The notes: generated by a model from the letters alone, not told the origin. A stretch of DNA of 41,386 nucleotides from Pseudonocardia sp. (GCF_025965585.1 NZ_JAOPWR010000166.1:1-41386), one strand, 5' to 3'. Positions 1 through 11,210 are shown, counted from the stretch's first letter. Numbers and translations are program-made.

Positions 1-27
1 CCGCCCTCCACCGCAGCCCGGCTGGCG

Positions 28-47
28 CTGGCACCCCGTGGTGCCGG
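28..47. terminator. Possible leuB terminator hairpin
   Basis: A short inverted repeat, GGCACC / GGTGCC around a 4-nt loop (30-45), can be extended by two weaker pairs. It lies about 55 nt beyond the leuB stop in the direction of leuB transcription. There is no T-tract, so termination is inferred only from the position. Confidence 0.35.
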
Positions 48-102
48 TCGAGGTCTCTCCCCGTCGATGTGAGCCCCGTCGGTCCCGCGGGCTTGCCGGT
101 TC

Positions 103-1125
<1,023 letters not shown>

Positions 1126-1355
1126 GCCTCTCGTCCTCTCTTGCCACTCTTCAACCACGACCCGAACGAGCCGCGCCGAACGCTACCGGCTGCCACAGCG
1201 CCGTCCGTTCGCCCGTCACCCGATCGTGGTCGCCCTGTCGGGTGAAACCCGGGCTTACGGGCGGCAGCGATGGGCCGTGGCCGGACACGACAGGCCCCGA
1301 GTGGTGCATTGTGCCCGCCGGGCGCGCCCCGACGGCACGCGGGTGGCCCACCCCG

Positions 1356-1540
1356 CGCGTCGACACCAGGTGGCGCGCGAGTCGGCACGACGAGCCGTGT
1401 GGGCGCGCGATGGGTGGTCGGTGGTACGTGGAGTACCCGGATCACGCGCCGCTGCGTGTCGACCCGTGGGGCGGGGTTCGCCGACTCGCGTGCCCGGACG
1501 TGTCGACTCGAGGTGCGGGCGTGCCGACTCGCGATGGGGG
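1356..1540. repeat. Degenerate 22-nt phased repeat, copy A
   Basis: On the plus strand CGAC[T/C]CG cores begin at 1460, 1482, 1504 and 1525, so they are spaced 22, 22 and 21 nt. Each sits in a unit resembling GTGTCGACTCGCG followed by about nine G-rich variable bases. On the minus strand two more cores (plus-strand positions 1356-1362 and 1378-1384) are again exactly 22 nt apart, so the two arms converge. The same unit with the same 22-nt phase recurs near 35386. The spacing of about two helical turns suggests a protein-binding array or an expanding minisatellite. Neither is shown. Confidence 0.65.
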
Positions 1541-1620
1541 ACGGCGGCTCGCCTGGGGCTCGCGGGCGGGCGGAGGTCGGTGTGGTTCGAGGGCTCGTCG
1601 GGCGGGCGGGGCGGTGGCCG

Positions 1621-1820
1621 TGATCACCGGGTGTGGGCGAGACCGGCCAGATCTGGCGCCCCCCGGTCCAAAGTGGCGACCACGGTCGGGGCGCTCCCTG
1701 CTCGGCCGGTCACCACGGGGCCGAGCCGGAGCGGGAGGTCGCCCCGCCACGGCCGTACGAAGATCACCGCATGTGGCAGGACCGGCGGGACCCGGCGCCG
1801 ACCGCGCACACGTGGTGATC
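1621..1820. repeat. Dispersed GATCACC-N3-TGTG repeat
   Basis: Two direct copies of a roughly 37-nt imperfect repeat start at 1621 and 1761, both reading GATCACC, three bases, TGTGG, then a GACCGGC segment. A third copy of the core lies in inverted orientation at 1807-1820, and a weaker relative is near 1719. All are non-coding. This could be a species-specific intergenic repeat or a regulator site; nothing else identifies it. Confidence 0.45.
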
Positions 1821-1865
1821 ATGGCCGCCGGGCCGGCCGTTGCCGTCCGGCGCCGGGGTGGTCGT

Positions 1866-4800
1866 CTACTCGGCGGAGGGTGGTGGCTCCGTGGTGGTGG
1901 GCCGCGCGGTGGGTGGGGCCCCTGCCGGATCCCCCGCCGGCGCCACCGCCGACGACGGCCGCCCTCCCCCGGACGACAGCGGCGGCGTCGGCGGTGACGT
2001 GGGCGGTGACGTCGGCGGGAGCGGGGACGAGGACGCGGGCCGGGACGGGGCCGCGGGCGGGACGGGCACCGTCCCTCCCGGGCTCGCGCCGCCCTCGGGG
2101 GTCGACGTCACACCGAGGGTCGGGAGGAGGGGTGGCGGGCCGCCGAGGACGCTGACCCGCTTCCCCGTCCCGTTCTGCCCGAGCAGCACGAGGAGGGGCG
2201 TGGTGGCGGCACCGGGGACCGTCAGCGTCGTGCCGTCGTCGGCCGGCAGCAGCAGCGTCGACGGGTCCGCGCCTGCGGCGGGCGTGACGAGCGGCGCCAT
2301 CGGGTCGAACGGGGCCGAGACCGCCGTCGTGTCGACCAGGCCCTTCCGACCGCCGGGCGGCCCGTACTCGCCGTGCACCACCACGCGCACGTGCAGCGGC
2401 GCCGACGCCGCGGAGGGGTCGATCCGCAGCGCGGCCAGGTGCACCGGCAACACCCACGCATTGGTGTCGAAGACGTTGGTGTCGGTGGCGCCGTCGAAGC
2501 CGTTGACGGGCTCGATGTCGACCGTGCGCTCGGGCAGCGCGTGAAGGTCGACCGTGCGGGCCACGAGGTCGTCGGTGTCGGGGATCGTGACGAGCGTCGT
2601 GGAGAAGTCGGCCCGGCCGTCGCCGTCGGTGTCGATCTGGGCCTCGGGCAGCGTCAGCGAGCCGACGTTGTAGAGGTCGGCCCATGTCGCGACGGCGATC
2701 CCGAGCATCGCGGCGCCCGGACTTCCGGCGGCCCGCGCCGCCGCGACGGTGGACGTGAGCCCCACCTCGCGCACGTCGCCGCCGCGACCGGTGGCGTTCG
2801 CGACGCATCCCGACACGGCCGTCGCCGACAGGCAGACGGGCAGCTCGGGGCTGGTGGTCGCGAGCGCGAACACCCCCACACGGGAGCGGTAGGCCTCGCG
2901 TCCGGTGCCCTGGTCCACGCCGGTGCCGTGCAGCGTCACGGCGTCACCGGCGAGGGTGGCGGTCAGCGCCGACACCGGCTTGGGCGACGCCGACACCGGC
3001 ACGCGCACGGGCGCGCGGTGCCCGTCGTCGGGGGTGAGGATGACGCGGCCGGACGCGTCGGCGAGGTAGTCGCGGGCCTGGCCCTCCTGCTCGATCGCGA
3101 GCGTCGGGTCGGCGGTGCGGCGCAGCGCCGTGGGGTCGTCGATGCGCAGGGTGACCTCGACGGTCGCGTCGCGGCCCGGCATCGCCGTCACCTCCGACGG
3201 CGTCACGTCGATGCTCACGCCCGGCATCCGTGTCACGGGCTCGTAGGCGACCGCGAGCCGGGCCGGCATCAGCGCGGAGCTGCGCACACGGATCCGCTGC
3301 CGGGCCTCGTACGGCTGCCCGGGCGGCACCTCGACCGTCCCGAACGTGACGCTCACGGCGCCGGGCTGGTCGGCGTTGCCCGCGAGGACGGACGTGGCCA
3401 GCGCCGCCGCGGCGTCGATCCGCCCGGCACCGACGCGCATCGGCGCGAGCCGCAGACCGGTGTGGTTCTCGCCGGTCCAGACGCCGGGGTCGGCGGTGTT
3501 CATGATCGCCGTCTTGACCTCGGCGGGCGTCCAGCCGGGGTGCCCCTCGAGCAGCAGCGCGGCGACGCCGGCCACGAACGGGCTCGCCATCGACGTCCCC
3601 GACTCGCTGACGCGGTCGTTGCCCGACCCCGACTCGGCCGACGTGATCGACTCCCCCGGGGCCGCGACGTCGGGCTTCACGGTGGGACCGCGCATACCGC
3701 GGGAGCTGAAGTCGCTGATGCTGTCCTCGATCGAGGACACGCTGACCTGCTGGGTCTTCCGCAACGCACCCGCCAGCCGCACGCGGGCCTCCCCCACGTG
3801 CGGGCGCAGCGCGGCCGTCGCGGGAGCCGTCAGCCGGACGACGGGGATGCCGGCGTCGCCCTCGATCTCTCCTGCGCCGAAGTCGGTCATCGCGGACGTG
3901 AGCAGCACGCCGACCGCCCCGGCCGCGAGCGCGTTGTCGGCACGGGTGGCCGACCCGCACGCCCGTTTCGCGGGGTCGTCGTCCCACTCCAGCCAGACGA
4001 CGGCGCCACGCACCCGGGGCGCGTCGGCGCCCTCGTAGGGGTCACAGCCCTCGGCGTCGGTCGCGGCGGGCGCGACCACCGGACCGGAGACGTCGAGCGT
4101 GGCGTAGCCGCCGTAGGCCTGGCTGTACTGCCCGGCCAGCGCTCCCACCAGCGACGACGGTGCCTGCACCTCGACGCCGTCGAGCAGCGTGCCGGCGTCG
4201 CGGACACTCGCCACGCCGATCGCGTCGGGGCTGTTGCCGGGCGAGCCGCCCGCGTCGTAGACGTCGCCGCCGTTGCCCGCCGCGGCCACCACGAGCACGC
4301 CGTTGGCGGTGAGGACGTGGACGAAGTCGTTCACCGGGTCGTCGACGGCGCCGAAGGACGAGCCGAGCGAGAGGTTGACGACGTCGAGGCGGTCGGAGAA
4401 GTCGCCGTCGTCGTTCGGGTCGAGGGCCCGGTCGAGGCCGAGCGGCGTGAGCGCCGTCGAGCCGGAGCAGCCGAACACCCGGATCGCGTAGAGCGAGGCT
4501 CCGGGGGCCGCGCCGGGCCCGATGCGCATGCGGTCCAGCGCAGCGGGCGTGAGCCGGGAGTAGTCACCGCGGAACGTCGCGCCGTCGGCCGTGACGCCAT
4601 AGCCCGCCGCTATGCCGGCGACGTGGGAGCCGTGGCCCTCGCAGTCGATCGGGTTCGCGTCCGGCACCGGGACGGTGCGGGCGGGGTCCGTCGAGTCGGC
4701 GTCGTAGTCGTCGCCTGCGAGGTCGACGCCGCCGACCTTCGCCGTCGGGAACGTCGCGGGGTCCACGCGCGTCGGGTTCACCGCCTTGTACGCCGCGGCC

Positions 4801-5372
4801 GTGCCGGACCCGCCGAAGTCGGCGTGGGTGTAGTCGATGCCGGTGTCGATGACGCCGATGCGGACGCCGGTGCCGAGACGCCCGGTCTGCTGCCAGGCCT
4901 GCGCCACACGGCCGAGCTGGTCGCCGCTCGCGTCCGAGATCCGCGCCGGCGTGATACGACGGACCGACTTCACGCCCGGCCGCGACGCGAGCGCCCGCAT
5001 GGTCTGCGGGGTGGCCTCGAGCGCGACGCCGGCGATCGCGTTGCTCGTCCGGAAGATCTCGCTCGTGCCCTCGGCGCCGCGGAAGGCTGCGAGGAGCGAG
5101 TCGGTGGTCTCGGTGATGAGGGCCCGCGCCGCCCTGGCCGCGCCCTGGGCGAGCGCCGCGCCCTGGCCGCGCCGGACGTCGTACTCCTGCAGCGCGGAGG
5201 GCTGGTCGAACTCGACGAACACCGGCGACGGCGGCCCGTCGGCGGCGGGTTGCGCGGCTGCGGGGACGGCCAGGCCGACGATGGTGATCACCGCCAGCCC
5301 GACCGCCGCGATCACCGTGCGCCACCGGCACTGCGCTGACGAGCGCCGCGCGTTCGCTACGCACAGTGCCAC
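1866..5372 (-). CDS. Secreted S8 subtilisin-family serine protease with PA domain
   Basis: An 1168-residue exported protease. The N-terminus has a signal peptide: Arg-rich start, hydrophobic segment at about 20-38, and a probable cleavage after AAA at about 40. A propeptide-like region (45-145) follows. The S8 catalytic domain has Asp176 (GVIDTGID), His247 (GHGSHVAG), oxyanion Asn367 (AAAGNGG) and Ser594 (GTSMASP). A PA-type insert (about 420-540) lies between Asn367 and Ser594, as in large cell-envelope subtilases. Beyond 640 come beta-rich repeats, one DTDGDGRADF calcium-loop-like segment (near 920) and a Pro/Ser/Thr-rich tail (about 1080-1168) without LPXTG, so attachment, if any, is not by sortase. 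The GTG at 5372 is preceded by GGAGGGGGT at suitable spacing. The gene sits between leuB and serA, where M. tuberculosis has none. The substrate is unknown. Confidence 0.93.
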   Translation of the reverse strand: MALCVANARRSSAQCRWRTVIAAVGLAVITIVGLAVPAAAQPAADGPPSPVFVEFDQPSALQEYDVRRGQGAALAQGAARAARALITETTDSLLAAFRGAEGTSEIFRTSNAIAGVALEATPQTMRALASRPGVKSVRRITPARISDASGDQLGRVAQAWQQTGRLGTGVRIGVIDTGIDYTHADFGGSGTAAAYKAVNPTRVDPATFPTAKVGGVDLAGDDYDADSTDPARTVPVPDANPIDCEGHGSHVAGIAAGYGVTADGATFRGDYSRLTPAALDRMRIGPGAAPGASLYAIRVFGCSGSTALTPLGLDRALDPNDDGDFSDRLDVVNLSLGSSFGAVDDPVNDFVHVLTANGVLVVAAAGNGGDVYDAGGSPGNSPDAIGVASVRDAGTLLDGVEVQAPSSLVGALAGQYSQAYGGYATLDVSGPVVAPAATDAEGCDPYEGADAPRVRGAVVWLEWDDDPAKRACGSATRADNALAAGAVGVLLTSAMTDFGAGEIEGDAGIPVVRLTAPATAALRPHVGEARVRLAGALRKTQQVSVSSIEDSISDFSSRGMRGPTVKPDVAAPGESITSAESGSGNDRVSESGTSMASPFVAGVAALLLEGHPGWTPAEVKTAIMNTADPGVWTGENHTGLRLAPMRVGAGRIDAAAALATSVLAGNADQPGAVSVTFGTVEVPPGQPYEARQRIRVRSSALMPARLAVAYEPVTRMPGVSIDVTPSEVTAMPGRDATVEVTLRIDDPTALRRTADPTLAIEQEGQARDYLADASGRVILTPDDGHRAPVRVPVSASPKPVSALTATLAGDAVTLHGTGVDQGTGREAYRSRVGVFALATTSPELPVCLSATAVSGCVANATGRGGDVREVGLTSTVAAARAAGSPGAAMLGIAVATWADLYNVGSLTLPEAQIDTDGDGRADFSTTLVTIPDTDDLVARTVDLHALPERTVDIEPVNGFDGATDTNVFDTNAWVLPVHLAALRIDPSAASAPLHVRVVVHGEYGPPGGRKGLVDTTAVSAPFDPMAPLVTPAAGADPSTLLLPADDGTTLTVPGAATTPLLVLLGQNGTGKRVSVLGGPPPLLPTLGVTSTPEGGASPGGTVPVPPAAPSRPASSSPLPPTSPPTSPPTPPLSSGGGRPSSAVAPAGDPAGAPPTARPTTTEPPPSAE

Positions 5373-5503
5373 CGTTCACCCCCTCCGCGCGCCGACGGGT
5401 CCGGCGTCGCGGAGGGAACCTAGGACGGGAGGCGGCGGGTGATCAGTTGCCGGACGGGCCGACAACCGATCAGGTGACCCAGGACCACCCGCCTATCGGG
5501 GGA

Positions 5504-7108
5504 CTAGTCGTCGAACGAGATCAGCCGCGTGGTGCTGGCACCCACCGACGCGCCGATCGGCTCCAGCACACCCGGGTCGACCGGACGGTCCACGCGCAGC
5601 AGCATGATCGCGTCGGAGCCGTCGGTGGTCTGGCTGATCTGGGCGGCCTCGATGTTGACCGCGGCCTCGCCGAGCAGCGAGCCGACGCGGCCCATCACAC
5701 CGGGACGGTCGGCGTACTCGAGGAGCACCACCTCGCCCTCGGCGCGCAGGTCGAAGTGGCGGCCGTTGACCTCGACGAGCTTCTCGACCTGCGCGCGGCC
5801 GGTCAGCGTGCCGGAGACGGTGACCGACTGGCCGTCGGGCATCGCGGCGCGCAGCTGGACGACGCTGCGGTGGTTCTCGCTCTCGGGGGCGGTGGTCAGC
5901 TCCACCGAGACGCCGCGCTCCGCGGCCAGGCTCGGCACGTTGACGAACGTGACCTGGTCCTCCACGACGTGCGTGAACACGCCGCGCAGGGCCGCGAGCT
6001 GCAGCACCGAGACGTCCTCGGAGGCGAGCTCACCGGCGACGTCGACCGTGACCGAGCTGGGCACACGGCCCGCGACGGCCTGCAGCACGATGCCGAGCTT
6101 CTGCACGAGCGGCAGCCACGGCGAGACCTCCTCGCCGACGGCCCCGCCGACCTGCACGTTCACCGCGTCCGGCACGAACTCGCCGGCCAGCGCCAGCTGC
6201 ACCGACTTCGCGACGTCGGTGCCCGCGCGGTCCTGCGCCTCGTCGGTGGACGCGCCGAGGTGCGGCGTGACGACGATCTGCGGGATCTCGAACAACGGGC
6301 TGGAGGTGGTGGGCTCCTTGACGTACACGTCGACGCCCGCGCCGCCGACATGGCCGCTGCGCACGGCCTCGGCCAGCGCGTCCTCGTCGACCAGGCCACC
6401 GCGCGCGGCGTTGACGATGATCACGCCGGGCTTGGTGAGGGCGAGCTGGTCCTTGCCGATGAGGCCGAGGGTCTCGGGAGTCTTCGGCAGGTGGATGGAG
6501 ATCAGCTCGGCACGGCGGAGCAGGTCCTCGAGCGACACGAGCTCGATGCCGAGCTGGGCGGCGCGGGCCGGTGCGACGTACGGGTCGTAGGCGATGAGCT
6601 CGACGCCGAACGCGGAGAGGCGCTGCGCGACGAGCTGGCCGATCTTGCCGAGGCCGACGATGCCGGCGACCTTGCCGTTGATCTCGACGCCGGTCAGCGA
6701 GCTGCGCGCCCACTTGCCCGCGCGCAGGGAGGCATCGGCGGCCGGGATGTGGCGGGCGGCGGCGAGCATCAGCGCGACGGCGTGCTCGGCGGCGGAGACG
6801 ATGTTGGACGTCGGCGCGTTGACGACCATCACGCCGCGGGCGGTGGCGGCGGGGACGTCGACGTTGTCGAGGCCCACGCCGGCCCGGGCCACGACCTTGA
6901 GGCGCGTGGAGGCGGCGATGGCCTCCGCGTCGACCTGGGTGGCGGAGCGGACGAGGATGGCGTCGGCGTCGGCGATCGCGGCCAGCAGCGCAGGGCGGTC
7001 GGTGCCGTCCACGTGGCGGATCTCGACGTCGTCGCCGAGCATCTCCACCGCGGACGGCGCGAGCTTCTCGGCGAGCAGGACGACAGGGCGGGTGGCGGCG
7101 ATGCTCAC
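5504..7108 (-). CDS. serA: D-3-phosphoglycerate dehydrogenase (long ACT form)
   Basis: SerA oxidises 3-phosphoglycerate to 3-phosphohydroxypyruvate with NAD, the first step of serine synthesis. The 534-residue protein has the Rossmann motif GLGKIG (152-157) and the catalytic residues Arg236 (NAARGG), Glu265 (VKEP) and His283 (TPHLGAS). An intervening domain is followed by a C-terminal ACT domain (about 460-534), the usual serine-feedback site. This is the long actinobacterial form. The frame is open for a further 169 codons upstream, but only as shadow translation across the palindrome at 7213-7280. I take the GTG at 7108 as start because it gives the family N-terminus; an AGGAG lies 13 nt upstream, which is long. 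A TACCAT -10-like hexamer lies near 7155. The gene is probably transcribed separately from ilvC because of the strong hairpin between them. Confidence 0.96.
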   Translation of the reverse strand: MSIAATRPVVLLAEKLAPSAVEMLGDDVEIRHVDGTDRPALLAAIADADAILVRSATQVDAEAIAASTRLKVVARAGVGLDNVDVPAATARGVMVVNAPTSNIVSAAEHAVALMLAAARHIPAADASLRAGKWARSSLTGVEINGKVAGIVGLGKIGQLVAQRLSAFGVELIAYDPYVAPARAAQLGIELVSLEDLLRRAELISIHLPKTPETLGLIGKDQLALTKPGVIIVNAARGGLVDEDALAEAVRSGHVGGAGVDVYVKEPTTSSPLFEIPQIVVTPHLGASTDEAQDRAGTDVAKSVQLALAGEFVPDAVNVQVGGAVGEEVSPWLPLVQKLGIVLQAVAGRVPSSVTVDVAGELASEDVSVLQLAALRGVFTHVVEDQVTFVNVPSLAAERGVSVELTTAPESENHRSVVQLRAAMPDGQSVTVSGTLTGRAQVEKLVEVNGRHFDLRAEGEVVLLEYADRPGVMGRVGSLLGEAAVNIEAAQISQTTDGSDAIMLLRVDRPVDPGVLEPIGASVGASTTRLISFDD

Positions 7109-7212
7109 GGCGGCTGCAGGGCTCCTGGATAGACGGCGGTTAGATCTCTGATGGTAGTGGCGCTGATCGGGCGGGGTCCCGGCGGCGTGAGCGGGGCGAT
7201 ACCCGGAAACGG

Positions 7213-7280
7213 ATCTGCGCGCCGTTTGTCGTCTTCGCACCCTCCGTGGAGGGTGCGAAGACGCAAAACGGCGCGCAGAT
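7213..7280. terminator. 68-nt near-perfect palindrome between ilvC and serA
   Basis: The left arm (7213-7245) and right arm (7248-7280) are 33 nt each and complementary at 30 positions. The only mismatch is a 3-nt block (GTC against TGC) at positions 16-18 of the arms, and the loop is 2 nt. The arms start ATCTGCGCGCCGTTT and end GTCTTCGCACCCTCC. It begins 14 nt after the ilvC stop, so it very probably terminates ilvC transcription. Its length and symmetry also fit a palindromic repetitive element. No second copy is in this window. Confidence 0.8.
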
Positions 7281-7293
7281 GGGGACGTCAGGC

Positions 7294-8868
<1,575 letters not shown>

Positions 8869-8872
<4 letters not shown>

Positions 8873-10803
8873 GACTCGTGGTCTCCCTGTGCTGAGTCGG
8901 TCTGGGCCTCAGCGGTGGCCGCGGCGACCTCGTCGACGCCTGCGGCCAGCTCGTCGCCGTCGAACAGCGGGCGGATGTTGCGCGCCGCCATGATCTCGGA
9001 GTTGCCGGTGCCCGCCGCGACCATCGGCCACACCTGGGCGTCGGCACCGACCACGAAGTCGATGACCACCGGCTGGTCGTTGATCTCCATCGCCTGCTGG
9101 ATGACGCGGTCCACGTCCGCCTTCGACTCCGCACGCAGCCCGACGCAGCCCATGGCCTCGGCGAGCAGCTTGAAGTCGGGGATGCGGTGCTTGTGCGTGC
9201 CGAGGTCGGTCTGCGAGTAGCGCCCGGAGTAGAAGAGGTTCTGCCACTGCCGCACCATGCCGAGGTTGCCGTTGTTGATGACGGCGACCTTGATCGGGAT
9301 GCCCTCGATGGCGCAGGTGGCGAGCTCCTGGTTGGTCATCTGGAAGCAGCCGTCGCCGTCGATGGCCCACACCACGGCGTCGGGGCGGGCCATCTTGGCG
9401 CCCATCGCGGCGGGCACCGCGAAGCCCATCGTGCCGAGGCCGCCGGAGTTGAGCCACGAGCGCGGCTTCTCGTACTTGATGAACTGGGCGGCCCACATCT
9501 GGTGCTGCCCGACCCCCGCGACGTACACCGCGTCCGGGCCTGCGATCTGGCCGATCCGCTCGATCACGTACTCGGGCGACAGCGAGCCGTCGGCCGGCCA
9601 GTCGTAGCCCAGTGGGTAGGTCTCGCGGAGCGAGTCCAGCCGAGCCCACCACGGTGCCAGGTCGGCGCGGCCGTGCTCGGCGCGCTCGGCGGCGACGGCC
9701 TCGATCAGCTCGACGATGACCTCCTTGCAGTCGCCCACGATCGGGACGTCCGCGCGGCGGTTCTTCGAGATCTCGGCCGGGTCGATGTCGGCGTGGACGA
9801 TCTGGGCGTGCGGCGCGAAGCTCGACAGCACGCCGGTGACGCGGTCGTCGAAGCGTGAGCCGAGCGCCACCAGCAGGTCGGCCTCCTGCATCGCGGCCAC
9901 CGCGGTGACGGTGCCGTGCATGCCGGGCATGCCGACGTGCTGCGGGTGGCTGTCGGGGAACGCACCGCGCGCCATCAGCGTGGTGACGACCGGGATGCCG
10001 GTGGACTCGGCGAGCTCCAGCAGCTCGGCCGACGCCGACGCCTTGAGCACGCCGCCCCCGACGTAGAGCACCGGCTGCTTGGCGGCGCAGATGAGCTTGG
10101 CGGCCTCGCGGATCTGCTTGCCGTGCGGCCGGGTCGTCGGCCGGTAGCCGGGCAGCTTCATCTCGGCGGGCCAGGTGAAGGTCGTCTGCTCCTGCAGGAC
10201 GTCCTTCGGGATGTCCACCAGGACCGGCCCCGGACGCCCGGTGCTCGCCAGGTGGAATGCCTCGGTGATCGCCCGCGGGATGTCCTTCGCGTCGGTCACC
10301 AGCATGTTGTGCTTGGTGATCGGCATCGTGATGCCGGTGATGTCGGCTTCCTGGAAGGCGTCCGTGCCGATCAGCGGGCGGGATTGCTGCCCGGTGATCG
10401 CGACGATCGGGATCGAGTCCATGTGGGCGTCGGCGATGGGGGTGACGAGGTTCGTCGCACCCGGGCCGGACGTGGCCATGCAGACGCCGACCTTGCCTGT
10501 GGCCTGCGCGTACCCGGTGGCCGCGTGGCCGCCGCCCTGCTCGTGGCGGACGAGGACGTGCCGCACGCGCGTGGAGTCCAGCAGCGGGTCGTAGGCCGGG
10601 AGGATGGTGCCGCCGGGGATGCCGAACACCACCTCGCAGCCGACCTCCTCCAGCGAGCGCACGAGCGACTGCGCGCCGGTCATCGGCACGGCGTCGAAGC
10701 GGGGGCCGTCGGCGCGGGGTCCCGCCGGGGCGGCCTGCTGGGCAGCACGTCCGGGCGGCGGTGCCGGGCGCGGCCCTGCGGGACGGGGCGTTGCGGTGGT
10801 CAT
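8869..10803 (-). CDS. ilvB: Acetolactate synthase large (catalytic) subunit
   Basis: IlvB is the ThDP- and FAD-dependent acetohydroxyacid synthase that condenses pyruvate with pyruvate or 2-oxobutyrate, committing carbon to valine/leucine or isoleucine. The 644-residue protein has a roughly 40-residue Pro/Ala-rich N-terminal extension, then the PYR domain with the ThDP-activating Glu88 (RHEQGG), a central FAD domain, and the PP domain with [12 protein letters not shown]...NNGNLGM binding ThDP-Mg. It starts at ATG 10803. The mRNA leader carries an attenuator (10851-10886) and a leader peptide (10912-10959). The stop overlaps ilvN. As I recall, this is the ilvB1 of the mycobacterial ilvBNC operon. 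Confidence 0.97.
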
Positions 10804-10850
10804 CTGCGATCTGCCTCGCTGTGTTGCGTGACTATCAAGGTCAGGGCATG

Positions 10851-10886
10851 AAAAAACCCTCGACCGCCGAACGGCAGTACGAGGGT
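10851..10886 (-). terminator. ilvB attenuator terminator
   Basis: Read on the minus strand, ACCCTCG pairs with CGAGGGT. The stem continues, after one bulged T, through ACTGCC / GGCGGT with a GTTC loop, and a run of six T follows directly. This is a canonical intrinsic terminator 48 nt before the ilvB start and 26 nt after the leader-peptide stop. An upstream pause hairpin (ATGCTCG...CGAGCAT enclosing CAGGCG...CGCCTG) includes the leader's Leu-Val-Leu codons. The segment CTCGTACT is present both in the leader codons and in the terminator's 5' arm, which suggests alternative pairing. Confidence 0.88.
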
Positions 10887-10911
10887 GGCGCGTCGACGAC
10901 CGAATGCTCGA

Positions 10912-10959
10912 TCAGGCGTGGACGCGCCTGCGAAGTACGAGCATCCGGGAGAACGACAT
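10912..10959 (-). CDS. ilvB operon leader peptide
   Basis: A 15-residue ORF, MSFSRMLVLRRRVHA followed by TGA, lies between the ilvB promoter and the attenuator. It has consecutive Leu-Val-Leu codons (CTC GTA CTT) and a further Val, the amino acids made by this pathway, as expected for ribosome-mediated attenuation. Ribosome stalling when Leu or Val is scarce should disrupt the pause hairpin and prevent the terminator. Leader peptides of this kind are established for actinobacterial ilvBNC operons. The ATG lies 6 nt after the -10 hexamer and there is no Shine-Dalgarno sequence, so translation is probably leaderless. Confidence 0.85.
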   Translation of the reverse strand: MSFSRMLVLRRRVHA

Positions 10960-10965
10960 GCGAGG

Positions 10966-10995
10966 ACGGTAGCCGCCGCTGCGTCGGACCGTCAA
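10966..10995 (-). promoter_or_regulatory. ilvB operon promoter
   Basis: On the minus strand TTGACG (-35, 10990-10995) and TACCGT (-10, 10966-10971) are separated by 18 nt. This is close to the primary-sigma consensus and the best promoter in the window. The expected start point falls on or next to the A of the leader-peptide ATG at 10959. Confidence 0.8.
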
Positions 10996-11041
10996 CCCAG
11001 TGGGACGCAAGTACCAGAACGTGGGACGCGGAACCGCGGAC

Positions 11042-11182
11042 GTGCCTCGTGCCCCATCTCGTGGACGGACGCGTCGCCGTCTCCCGGGTCGGGGTCGCCG
11101 CCACCTCTACGCGACGGTGGTGCTCGGCGGGCTCGTCCTGTTCGGCGCGGGGCCGGCGCCGGTCGTCGCCGCGTGGAGCTGA
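11042..11182 (+). CDS. Possible small membrane protein
   Basis: A 46-codon frame starting at GTG 11042 (or GTG 11000 for 60 codons) has an Arg-rich N-terminus followed by a hydrophobic segment, ATVVLGGLVLFGAGPAPVV, ending AAWS. The pattern is that of a single-pass membrane or exported microprotein in positive-inside orientation. It is divergent from ilvB and convergent with the metallo-hydrolase gene. I find no family match and no clear ribosome binding site. High-GC DNA yields such frames by chance, so this is a tentative call. Confidence 0.25.
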   Translation: MPRAPSRGRTRRRLPGRGRRHLYATVVLGGLVLFGAGPAPVVAAWS

Positions 11183-11210
11183 CCGGACGGCCCCAGCCGC
11201 CGGACATGAC

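Larger units (their letters stand above)
1126..1865. other. 740-nt non-coding interval with two families of short repeats
   Basis: No reading frame here has a recognisable product or a plausible start; the open frames are by-products of high GC. The interval holds the leuB 5' region, a phased 22-nt repeat (1356-1540) and a dispersed GATCACC-N3-TGTG motif (1621-1820). It ends at the stop of the subtilase gene. The clean break in synteny around the neighbouring protease gene makes this a probable insertion or rearrangement boundary. Confidence 0.7.

Noticed and set aside
1456-1540. CRISPR-like array
   Set aside because: Units are only 22 nt in total with no separate conserved repeat and unique spacer of normal size, and there are no cas genes.
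2373-5339. 988-codon plus-strand open frame opposite the subtilase
   Set aside because: Its translation is an Arg/Gly/Val/Asp-rich string without motifs. The opposite strand has a full catalytic triad, signal peptide and ribosome binding site. Long antisense frames are expected at this GC content.
10804-10995. T-box riboswitch upstream of ilvB
   Set aside because: There is no T-box sequence or specifier loop. The leader peptide with Leu-Val-Leu codons and the terminator explain the region better.
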